A stretch of DNA of 9,410 nucleotides from NCBI GenBank assembly GCA_949127695.1, contig CASBQH010000503.1:1-9410 (forward strand). Reading direction: 5' to 3'. This document shows, one piece after another, positions 1 through 5,616 of this stretch. The stretch comes from Synechococcales cyanobacterium PMM_0073. Lineage in GTDB: Bacteria; Cyanobacteriota; Cyanobacteriia; Elainellales; Elainellaceae. Position 1 is the stretch's first letter, and the number at the start of each line of letters is the position of its first letter. The translations under genes and the position numbers were made by a program. The notes under the pieces were generated by a model. That model saw nothing but the letters and a program-made list of their open reading frames with translations, was not told where the DNA came from and did not search any database.

Positions 1-170
1 CCCATCGCCTCACTCTCAAAGCTCTGCACCTCAAAGCTCAAATCTTTGCTTTGCACAACGGCTGGCGCATCAAGCTGGGATGCCCCTTCAATAAACACAT
101 ACCAATAGAGCAACGCGACCAGAAAGCTGACGACAGCTATGCTAATCCACAGAATCTTCTTAAATTTCAC
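1..170 (-). CDS. N-terminal fragment of a membrane-anchored protein, function unknown
   Basis: The reading frame is open on the minus strand from position 170 to the left edge, so only about 56 N-terminal residues are visible and the 3' end lies outside the window. The probable start is a GTG at 170-168. An in-frame stop lies upstream at 206-204 and no ATG lies between. The protein opens with a basic VKFKK stretch, then a hydrophobic segment (about residues 7-27, ILWISIAVVSFLVALLYWYVF). A polar, acidic region follows (about 28-56). This is typical of a single-pass signal anchor with the bulk outside the membrane. I recognise no family. The gene is divergent from the permease at 366 and shares the AT-rich 171-365 spacer with it. 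The start has no clear Shine-Dalgarno (ACGGGG lies somewhat far upstream). Coding status is supported mainly by the anchor-like composition. Confidence 0.6.
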   Translation of the reverse strand, partial: MKFKKILWISIAVVSFLVALLYWYVFIEGASQLDAPAVVQSKDLSFEVQSFESEAM

Positions 171-365
171 GGCTATCGGCCCCGTAGAGAATGGCCAGTA
201 CTGTTACTATAAGATACTTTAAGAGAATTGCAGAGAATAAGCGATGTACAGCAGTGAGATGATTTTGGGCTGGTGGTAGATTTAGACAGGCAGCGCCCTT
301 ATAATCAGCTGTATTCATTTATAGAGTTCAATATAATATGATGGATTATTTCAGGAGTGGTAGGC
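171..365. promoter_or_regulatory. Divergent intergenic spacer with candidate promoters
   Basis: This spacer separates the minus-strand anchor protein from the plus-strand permease and is visibly AT-richer than the genes. On the plus strand, perfect TATAAT hexamers occur at 300-305 and 332-337. The second lies 28 nt before the permease ATG, and TATGAT at 337-342 overlaps it. No good -35 hexamer sits 16-18 nt upstream of either, so a -10-dependent promoter is only inferred. On the minus strand, TATAGT (complement of 206-211) could serve the leftward gene. I saw no NtcA-type GTA-N8-TAC box and no riboswitch. Confidence 0.4.
353..357 (+). promoter_or_regulatory. Shine-Dalgarno AGGAG that fixes the permease start
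   Basis: AGGAG at 353-357 lies 8 nt upstream of ATG 366-368, ideal spacing. An earlier in-frame GTG at 357-359 overlaps the Shine-Dalgarno itself and so cannot use it, which makes ATG 366 the supported start. Confidence 0.75.
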
Positions 366-2288
366 ATGGTTAGACCGCTGGTTCCGCCTGCTCCGCACCG
401 CAACTATCTGGCTCGCTGGTTGCTCAAAGACGACAAGGCTCATGAAGAGCATCACCCTAAACAAGCCTGGTGGAGAGTAATGTGTCTCACCGGCGTGGAC
501 TATTTCTCGACGCTGGGCTATCAGCCTGGGATTGCCGCCCTCGCCGCCGGATCGCTCGCGCCAATTGCCACCTTTATTCTGGTCTTGCTGACGCTATTTG
601 GAGCCTTGCCGATCTACCGTCGGGTCGCGGCCAACAGTCCGCATGGCGAAGGTTCAATTGCCATGCTGGAACATCTGCTGGACTGGTGGCAGGGCAAGCT
701 GCTGGTGCTTTGCCTGCTGGGCTTTGTCGCCACAGACTTCATCATCACAATTACGCTCTCCGCCGCAGATGCGACTGCCCACATCATCGAGAATCCGTTC
801 GTGCCCAGCTTCTTAGACAGCCAGCAGGTGCCGCTGACGCTGCTGCTGGTGGCGCTATTGGCCATCGTTTTCTTAAAAGGATTCCAGGATGCAATCGGCC
901 TCGCAGTATTTTTGGTGGTGGCCTATCTCTCGTTAAACTTGGTGGTGGTGGGCGCAGGCGTCCTCAAGATTTTACAAAACCCCAGCGCTATTCTCGACTG
1001 GCAGCAGGCGCTATTTGCCAGCCACCAGAATAATCCGCTGCTGATGCTAGGTATGTCTGCATTGCTGTTTCCCAAGCTGGCTTTGGGGCTGTCAGGCTTT
1101 GAAACTGGCGTAGCTGTGATGCCGCTGATCAAAGGATCTCGCACCGATACGCCAGAAAATCCTCAAGGCCGGATTCAAAATACCTACAAGCTGCTGACTG
1201 TAGCGGCTGTAATCATGAGCTTCTTTTTGCTCACCAGCAGTTTTGTCACAACCTTACTGATTGCCCCCGCTGAGTTCGTTCCGGGCGGCAGAGCTAACGG
1301 GCGGGCGCTAGCCTATTTAGCCCATCGGTTCTTTGGCGATGGCTTTGGCACAGTCTATGACCTCAGCACCATTTCCATTCTCTGGTTTGCAGGTGCTTCG
1401 GCGATGGCCGGACTGCTGAATATTGTGCCGCGCTATCTGCCGCGCTACGGCATGGCTCCCAACTGGGCCAGCGTGATTCGCCCGCTGGTGCTGCTCTATA
1501 CGGCAATTGCCTTTGTCGTGACGCTCATTTTCCGAGCTGACGTAGACGCGCAGGGGGGAGCCTATGCCACCGGGGTTTTGGTGCTGATGAGTTCAGCGGC
1601 TTTTGCAGTGACGCTATTGGCAAGGCAGCGGGGATCAGCCCAAAGCGTAATTGGCTTTGGGCTGATTACGCTCGTGTTTTTCTACACAACGATTGTCAAT
1701 GTGATCGAGCGCCCTGAAGGGTTACATATTGCGGCCTTTTTTATTAGCGCAATTATCATTTCCTCGCTGGTGTCGCGGGTTTGGCGCTCAACTGAGCTCC
1801 GCGCTGAACGGGTTGATTTTGACGAAACGGCGCGCCAGTTCATTGCCGCATCTAGCTCCATTAACCTAGTTGCAAATCGGCGTAAAGCTGGAACTGAATT
1901 TGAATATGCCCTGAAAGAGCAGCAGGTGCGCGAAGATCATCGCATCCCTAGTCAAGCGCCAATTTTGTTCCTAGAAGTGCAGGTTTCAGATGCCTCTGAC
2001 TTCGCGGGCAATATTGAAGTCAGAGGCATAGAGGTCGGGGAATATCGGATTTTGCGAACCCATGGCGCAGCTGTCCCCAACACGATTGCCGCAATTCTGC
2101 TGGTCATCCGCGACCAGACGGGCGAGATTCCCCATGCCTATTTCGGCTGGATTGAAGGCAACCCCATTCAGTATTTGCTCAGGTTTATTCTGTTTGGCGA
2201 AGGCGATATTGCCGTCGTCACCCGCGAGGTGCTGCGTAAAGCCGAGCAAAATCCGCTCTACCGTCCGGCTATTCACGTAGGCGGATAA
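366..2288 (+). CDS. APC-superfamily permease with soluble C-terminal domain
   Basis: A 640-residue polytopic membrane protein, probably a proton- or ion-coupled uptake transporter of the inner membrane. About 11-12 hydrophobic segments run from residue ~37 to ~472. They include the early [13 protein letters not shown] motif, where an unwound first helix of the APC fold would lie, then an [14 protein letters not shown] loop and an [18 protein letters not shown] helix. Later come a [13 protein letters not shown] segment and a cytoplasmic [13 protein letters not shown] loop. From ~474 to the end is a soluble domain ending in [19 protein letters not shown] and PAIHVGG. The layout (APC core plus soluble C-terminal domain) recalls KimA- and KUP-type potassium importers and also annotated amino-acid permeases. 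Substrate is therefore inference only. The ATG at 366 is chosen over GTG 357 because of AGGAG at 353-357. It forms a probable operon with the 2297 gene, 8 nt downstream. Two long perfect inverted repeats lie inside the coding sequence (1634-1666 and 1990-2029). Confidence 0.9.
   Translation: MVRPLVPPAPHRNYLARWLLKDDKAHEEHHPKQAWWRVMCLTGVDYFSTLGYQPGIAALAAGSLAPIATFILVLLTLFGALPIYRRVAANSPHGEGSIAMLEHLLDWWQGKLLVLCLLGFVATDFIITITLSAADATAHIIENPFVPSFLDSQQVPLTLLLVALLAIVFLKGFQDAIGLAVFLVVAYLSLNLVVVGAGVLKILQNPSAILDWQQALFASHQNNPLLMLGMSALLFPKLALGLSGFETGVAVMPLIKGSRTDTPENPQGRIQNTYKLLTVAAVIMSFFLLTSSFVTTLLIAPAEFVPGGRANGRALAYLAHRFFGDGFGTVYDLSTISILWFAGASAMAGLLNIVPRYLPRYGMAPNWASVIRPLVLLYTAIAFVVTLIFRADVDAQGGAYATGVLVLMSSAAFAVTLLARQRGSAQSVIGFGLITLVFFYTTIVNVIERPEGLHIAAFFISAIIISSLVSRVWRSTELRAERVDFDETARQFIAASSSINLVANRRKAGTEFEYALKEQQVREDHRIPSQAPILFLEVQVSDASDFAGNIEVRGIEVGEYRILRTHGAAVPNTIAAILLVIRDQTGEIPHAYFGWIEGNPIQYLLRFILFGEGDIAVVTREVLRKAEQNPLYRPAIHVGG
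1634..1666. repeat. Perfect 13-bp inverted repeat inside permease gene
   Basis: Arms 1634-1646 (ATCAGCCCAAAGC) and 1654-1666 (GCTTTGGGCTGAT) are exact reverse complements with a 7-nt loop (GTAATTG). The element lies in the part of the permease gene encoding one of the last membrane helices (around [19 protein letters not shown]). It is not followed by a T-run on either strand, so a simple intrinsic terminator is unlikely. Confidence 0.85.
1990..2029. repeat. Perfect 14-bp inverted repeat inside permease gene
   Basis: Arms 1990-2003 (ATGCCTCTGACTTC) and 2016-2029 (GAAGTCAGAGGCAT) are exact reverse complements separated by 12 nt. The element lies at the start of the soluble C-terminal domain (coding [15 protein letters not shown]). 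The right arm is followed by AGAGGTCGGGG and not by T residues, so it does not look like an intrinsic terminator. In mRNA it would form a stable stem-loop. Confidence 0.9.
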
Positions 2289-2296
2289 ATATCCCA

Positions 2297-2950
2297 ATGT
2301 CTTCTCCATCTTCTTCTCACCAGTTTCTAATTCGCCATCTACCAGCATTTGCGGCACTCTTACTCATTGGCAGCATCTATGCAATTATTGCCGATCAGCT
2401 GTTTCCGCGCTGGCTGGTACTGGGTTTGCTAGTTGGGCTAATGCTGCTAGTGCTGCTCGCCATCATCAGCGAACATCGGCGGATGCGGCGAATGCTCGGC
2501 CTGATTACGCTGGGCGTCATTACGCTAGCCGAGGCGAGCAGCACCAGCGGACTACTGTGGAAGGTCATTACAAGTTCAGGCCAGACCCACCCGGTTCCCC
2601 ATGCGGTGGCTCTAGCACTCCTGCGAGATTCAGCCCTGATCTGGCTGGTAAATATCCTCACGTTTTCATTCTGGTACTGGGAACTTGACGGCGGCAGTCC
2701 AGCCCAGCGACATTACAAAGGCTATCACAGCAGCGATCTGCTGTTTCCCCAGATTGCGAGTGACGCCAACACCAGCTGGCTGCCTCGCTATATCGATTAC
2801 CTGTTTTTTGCCTTCAATACCAGCACTGCCTTTAGCCCCACCGATACGCTTGCCCTCTCCATTCGGATTAAGCTCTTAATGATGGGACAGTCTCTCATTT
2901 CACTCACCCTATTGGCAATTATTGCGGCGCGTGCTATCAATACGCTCTAG
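2297..2950 (+). CDS. Four- to five-helix membrane protein with channel-like pore segment
   Basis: A 217-residue inner-membrane protein. Hydrophobic segments lie at about residues 15-33, 38-57, 68-90, 103-127 and 189-213. The region before the last helix (about 165-186, DYLFFAFNTSTAFSPTDT) looks like a re-entrant pore helix with a T/S-rich filter, as in two-TM ion channels (pore helix, filter, final helix). The filter reads TAFSPTDT, not the potassium-channel TVGYG. FWYWELDGG (about 125-133) is a motif I recall from conserved uncharacterised bacterial membrane proteins; I cannot name a characterised member. No Shine-Dalgarno is obvious before ATG 2297, and the start lies 8 nt after the permease stop, so translational coupling is likely. 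A second subunit or accessory of the permease is possible but inferred. Confidence 0.85.
   Translation: MSSPSSSHQFLIRHLPAFAALLLIGSIYAIIADQLFPRWLVLGLLVGLMLLVLLAIISEHRRMRRMLGLITLGVITLAEASSTSGLLWKVITSSGQTHPVPHAVALALLRDSALIWLVNILTFSFWYWELDGGSPAQRHYKGYHSSDLLFPQIASDANTSWLPRYIDYLFFAFNTSTAFSPTDTLALSIRIKLLMMGQSLISLTLLAIIAARAINTL
2727..2744. repeat. Short perfect hairpin in the 217-residue membrane protein gene
   Basis: ACAGCAG (2727-2733) and CTGCTGT (2738-2744) are exact reverse complements with a CGAT tetraloop. The 7-bp arms are short enough to occur by chance; it is listed because longer ones lie upstream in the same probable transcript. Confidence 0.4.
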
Positions 2951-3006
2951 CATCTTTTCTTATATTCGCTTATATTCACCACTATGTTAACTAGCAGAAT
3001 CTAAAT
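2951..3006. other. Convergent intergenic spacer with 10-bp-period direct repeat
   Basis: This 56-nt AT-rich gap separates the stop of the plus-strand membrane protein from the stop of the minus-strand TPR gene. CTTATATTC occurs at 2959-2967 and again at 2969-2977. GCAGAATCT (2994-3002) can pair with AGATT (3014-3018) and CTGC (3022-3025) around a 3-nt bulge, overlapping the TPR gene's stop. No strong stem followed by a T-run is seen for either strand, so how transcription ends here is unclear. Confidence 0.4.
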
Positions 3007-4032
3007 CTAGGGCAGATTACTCTGCACCTGACTCGTCTGAGCCGCTGTTTGCGCCTGCTGCAAGAGCTGAGCGGCGGCGTTCGCCCACTGCGGGTTTTGC
3101 TGCGCCGTAAACAGATCTCTGGCATATTGCAGCACCTGCTGGGCGTCGGCGGGCTTGCCCTGGCGCAAAAACACCAGCCCTGCCCCGTAGTAGGCATTCG
3201 GGTAGTTGGCGTTGGCTTCTGCCGAGCGGCGGAAGGCATTCAGCGCCTCTTCTAGCCTGCCCTGCTCATACCAAATCGTGCCCAGGCTGTAATGCGCCTC
3301 AAAGTAGCCAGGATTGACTGTCACTGCCTTTTGAAACGCCTCGCTGGCCTGGTTGGTTTTGCCCTGCTGCAAGTAAAGCAAGCCCAGATGATAGGCTGGC
3401 TCTGCTGCCGTGCTGCTCAGGTTCATCGCCTTCCGAAACTCGATAATCGCCTCATCCAGCTTGCCCTGCTGGCGTTTGACCAACCCCAAGTTGTAATGCC
3501 CCAACGACATATTGGGATCTAGCTGAATCGCCCGCTGCAAATAGTCTTCTGCCTGAGATAGATTGCCGCCTTCTAGCAGCGCCGCCCCCAGATTGGCATA
3601 GGCCATTGCCAGCATAGGATCAGCTTGGAGCGCCTGATAAAACGCCGTGGCGGACGCCTGGAGCTGGCCTTGCTGCCGCAGCGCTAGCCCCAGATTGTAA
3701 AAAGCAGGGGCTGAACGCGGATCGAGCTGGGTGGCCTGCTGAAAGGCCGCAATTGCCGTTTCAAGCTGGTTTTGCTGAATATACTGCAAGCCTTGGGCAA
3801 TTTGGGCTGTAGCCGCCTGCTGCTCGGCGGTGGGCGGCGCAGCGGGCACAGCAGGCGCAGGCGTCCGGCGCGGCGGCAGGCGTTCAGGCGGCAGTTGGGC
3901 GCTGGCTAGCTCGGTGGCTGCCACTGCGCCAATCAGCAGCCCTACCCTCAAGACAGCGCTCAGAAACAGGCCAATCTGCCTGCCGGGTTGCTGCTGCCGC
4001 CAATATCGCCGCCAAGACCGCTCGCCGCTCAT
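3007..4032 (-). CDS. Exported tetratricopeptide-repeat protein
   Basis: A 341-residue protein. The basic N-terminus (WRRYWRQQQPGRQ) is followed by a hydrophobic stretch (about 21-43) ending LASAQ, a plausible signal-peptidase I site after residue 45, so the mature protein is probably periplasmic or lumenal. If uncleaved it would be membrane-anchored. A proline/alanine-rich linker (46-70) precedes about seven consecutive 34-residue TPR units from ~74 to ~312 (recurring YNLGLALRQQG, YANLGAALLEGG, YHLGLLYLQQG, HYSLGTIWYEQG motifs). A Q-rich tail (~313-341) closes it. TPR arrays are protein-interaction scaffolds; the partner cannot be deduced. Start: ATG 4032 has GGAG (complement of 4039-4042) at 6-nt spacing. 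It is the last gene of the minus-strand run, 87 nt after the NUDIX stop, and could be read through or have its own promoter. Confidence 0.93.
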   Translation of the reverse strand: MSGERSWRRYWRQQQPGRQIGLFLSAVLRVGLLIGAVAATELASAQLPPERLPPRRTPAPAVPAAPPTAEQQAATAQIAQGLQYIQQNQLETAIAAFQQATQLDPRSAPAFYNLGLALRQQGQLQASATAFYQALQADPMLAMAYANLGAALLEGGNLSQAEDYLQRAIQLDPNMSLGHYNLGLVKRQQGKLDEAIIEFRKAMNLSSTAAEPAYHLGLLYLQQGKTNQASEAFQKAVTVNPGYFEAHYSLGTIWYEQGRLEEALNAFRRSAEANANYPNAYYGAGLVFLRQGKPADAQQVLQYARDLFTAQQNPQWANAAAQLLQQAQTAAQTSQVQSNLP

Positions 4033-4119
4033 GCATCACTCCAAGCTGAGAGATATCGCAGGCATTGTAGCCCAGAATCTCAAAAGTGCAGCAGGTTTTA
4101 CAAAATGCCAGCTCCTAAA

Positions 4120-4671
4120 CTAGCCCTCTAGCCAAGGACGCGCTAGGAAAAAGCTGGAAATTGACTTGGCATCCACGGGATCACCGCGCAAAATTGCCTG
4201 CTCCAGCTCGCTCGGCGTCATCAGCACCACTTCAATATCTTCGTCTTCATCCTGAGCGGGCGGGCTCTCCAAAAGCTCCAGCTCCTGTGCCAAAAACGCA
4301 TAGATCACCTCATCTGAATAGCCGGGAGCCAGATGGAACTGCCCCAGCATCTGCCAGCGATTGGCCCGATAGCCCGTCTCTTCTTCGATCTCGCGCCGGA
4401 TGGTGGCCGCGGGCTCTTCGTTCGGTTCAATGGTGCCTGCCGGAAACTCCAGCAGCCAGCCCTGTGCGGCAAAGCGATATTGTCGCACCAGCACCAGCTT
4501 GCCTTCAGCCGTGACGGGTACAGCCAGCGCTCCGCCGGGATGCCGAATACATTCCCAGTCGCCCTCGGCTTGGTTGGGCAGCCGCAGTCGGTTCACCTCA
4601 AAATTAAATTTGCGGCCTTTATAAAACAGCTTCTGGCGCAGCAGCTGCGGCGGTTCAAATCCAATTGGCAT
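4120..4671 (-). CDS. NUDIX hydrolase, ADP-ribose pyrophosphatase type
   Basis: A 183-residue NUDIX enzyme, expected to hydrolyse a nucleoside diphosphate linked to another moiety with Mg2+ or Mn2+ in the cytosol. The NUDIX box is complete at residues 79-101: G79, five residues, E85, then RREIEEETGY, giving all metal-binding glutamates. Before it are the strand VPVTAEGKLVLVRQYR and the lead-in LLEFPAGTIE. After it is LAPGYSDE (115-121), the hallmark loop of ADP-ribose pyrophosphatases (NudF/ADPRase group) by family knowledge. Length fits that group. ATG 4671 has no clear Shine-Dalgarno. It lies 57 nt downstream of folK, so a role in folate synthesis (dihydroneopterin triphosphate dephosphorylation, as for NudB) is a context-based alternative, but the motifs favour ADP-ribose. 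Exact substrate is uncertain. Confidence 0.92.
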   Translation of the reverse strand: MPIGFEPPQLLRQKLFYKGRKFNFEVNRLRLPNQAEGDWECIRHPGGALAVPVTAEGKLVLVRQYRFAAQGWLLEFPAGTIEPNEEPAATIRREIEEETGYRANRWQMLGQFHLAPGYSDEVIYAFLAQELELLESPPAQDEDEDIEVVLMTPSELEQAILRGDPVDAKSISSFFLARPWLEG

Positions 4672-4728
4672 GGGACAAGTTAAATAGGGTGGGCAATAGC
4701 TTATTTTTTCACTTCTGGGTGACGTTGA

Positions 4729-5328
4729 TCAGGCAGGTTCACAGGTCACGTTGCTCTCTAGCGGCAGTAAGCCTTGGCCGCTCTCTAGCGGCAGTACGCC
4801 AGCAGAATCTAGCCGCTGCACCAGCCCTCGGATGCTAATTTGCGAAACTGGCTCAATCCAGTCTGGCGCAATCTCGTTCAGCGGCACCAGCACAAAGGCT
4901 CGCTCCACCATGCGCGGATGCGGAATTTGCAGGTGAGGCTGCTGCCAGATTAAGTCATCAAATAGCAATAAATCGAGATCTAGCAGGCGCGGCCCCCAGC
5001 GTTCGCGTCGCAGTCGGCCAAACTGCGCTTCGGTTTGCAGCAGCACCTGCAAAAAGCTTTCTGGATCAAGCTGAGTCGAAAACAGGGCGCAGCAGTTGAG
5101 GTAGTCGGGCTGGGGCGGGCCAACGGCAACGGTTTGATAGAGCGGCGACTGAGCTTGCAGGCTGATTTGGGGCTGAGTTGCCAGCTGCTTCAGTGCGGCT
5201 TCTAAGATGGCGCAAGAATCACCCAAATTGCTGCCCAGTGCAACCGCAACCTGATGCGGAAAGGGATCTAGCGCAGTATCTAGCGAATCGCCGCAGTCAG
5301 CAGAATTGAATTGAGCTAGATCTACCAT
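4729..5328 (-). CDS. folK: 6-hydroxymethyl-7,8-dihydropterin pyrophosphokinase (HPPK)
   Basis: FolK transfers pyrophosphate from ATP to 6-hydroxymethyl-7,8-dihydropterin, the step before dihydropteroate synthase in folate synthesis. The 199-residue product shows the family's N-terminal VALGSNLGD (29-37), SPLYQT and GPPQPDYLN (61-78), the HPPK signature RWGPRLLDLDLLLFDD (110-125) with its Mg-binding aspartates, and IPHPRMVERAFVLVPL (135-150). It is longer than a minimal HPPK (about 160 residues). About 25 extra residues precede the first strand, and a C-terminal tail carries a duplicated LPLES motif (179-183, 188-192) encoded by a 17-bp direct repeat. The start at ATG 5328 lies 6 nt past the ferredoxin stop. 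GGTGAG, lying in the end of the ferredoxin gene, is the probable Shine-Dalgarno, indicating translational coupling. Confidence 0.96.
   Translation of the reverse strand: MVDLAQFNSADCGDSLDTALDPFPHQVAVALGSNLGDSCAILEAALKQLATQPQISLQAQSPLYQTVAVGPPQPDYLNCCALFSTQLDPESFLQVLLQTEAQFGRLRRERWGPRLLDLDLLLFDDLIWQQPHLQIPHPRMVERAFVLVPLNEIAPDWIEPVSQISIRGLVQRLDSAGVLPLESGQGLLPLESNVTCEPA
4753..4796. repeat. 17-bp in-frame direct repeat in folK 3' end
   Basis: GCTCTCTAGCGGCAGTA occurs exactly at 4753-4769 and 4780-4796. The period is 27 nt, or nine codons, so the duplication keeps frame and encodes two LPLES copies in the tail of FolK, outside the conserved domain. Confidence 0.9.
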
Positions 5329-5334
5329 GCAGGC

Positions 5335-5598
5335 TCACCAAGTCGGGTCAACAAACAGACTGATGGTAAGCTGCTGGCATCCCGGCGGCACCGAGCTGAT
5401 GCAGGCGCGCACGGCGGTCGCTGCTCCTAGAGCTTCGCCATCAGAGACAGAAAGCTCCACCTCGCAGGCATAGCAAGATCCCATCAGACAACCCGTGGGA
5501 ATCGACAGTCCTGCCCTATCGGCCACCTGGAGCAGCGGCTCGCCCACTTCGGCGGTGACGGTGACATTATCTGGTAAAAAACAAACCTGTACGCTCAT
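5335..5598 (-). CDS. Small [2Fe-2S] ferredoxin-like protein
   Basis: An 87-residue one-electron carrier of the beta-grasp ferredoxin type. The cluster ligands are C37, C42 and C45 (TGCLMGSCYACEVEL, a Cx4Cx2C motif) and C66 (VRACISSVPPG). Only 20 residues separate C45 and C66, against about 29 in photosynthetic PetF ferredoxins, so this is a shortened form. Extra cysteines C6 and C74 are probably not ligands. It ends in DPTW. ATG 5598 has only a weak GGAT upstream. It lies 18 nt after cobQ and 6 nt before folK, so it is almost certainly co-transcribed. Its electron partner is unknown; supplying electrons for corrinoid cobalt reduction is a context-based speculation. Similar short ferredoxins next to cobQ are, from memory, found in other cyanobacteria. 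Confidence 0.9.
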   Translation of the reverse strand: MSVQVCFLPDNVTVTAEVGEPLLQVADRAGLSIPTGCLMGSCYACEVELSVSDGEALGAATAVRACISSVPPGCQQLTISLFVDPTW

Positions 5599-5616
5599 CT
5601 ATCCAAAGGCTTTGTC

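Noticed and set aside
470..1033. 187-codon open frame overlapping the permease in another frame
   Set aside because: Its composition (R-, C-, H- and G-rich) is that of a GC-rich shadow frame, and the permease frame is clearly the real one.
1634..2029. Intrinsic terminators inside the permease gene
   Set aside because: Both stems lack a following T-run on either strand, so they are reported as inverted repeats only.
1986..2357. Minus-strand open frame of 123 codons across the permease/membrane-protein junction
   Set aside because: It is antisense to two genes with good membrane-protein sequence and has no family resemblance.
3007..3830. Recurring short DNA motifs that could suggest a repeat or CRISPR-like array
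   Set aside because: The motifs follow the 34-residue TPR period and are degenerate in DNA; there are no spacer/repeat units.
3830..4123. Plus-strand open frame opposite the TPR gene start
   Set aside because: The glycine/arginine-rich start is the complement of the proline/alanine-rich linker, and the frame covers the TPR ribosome binding site.
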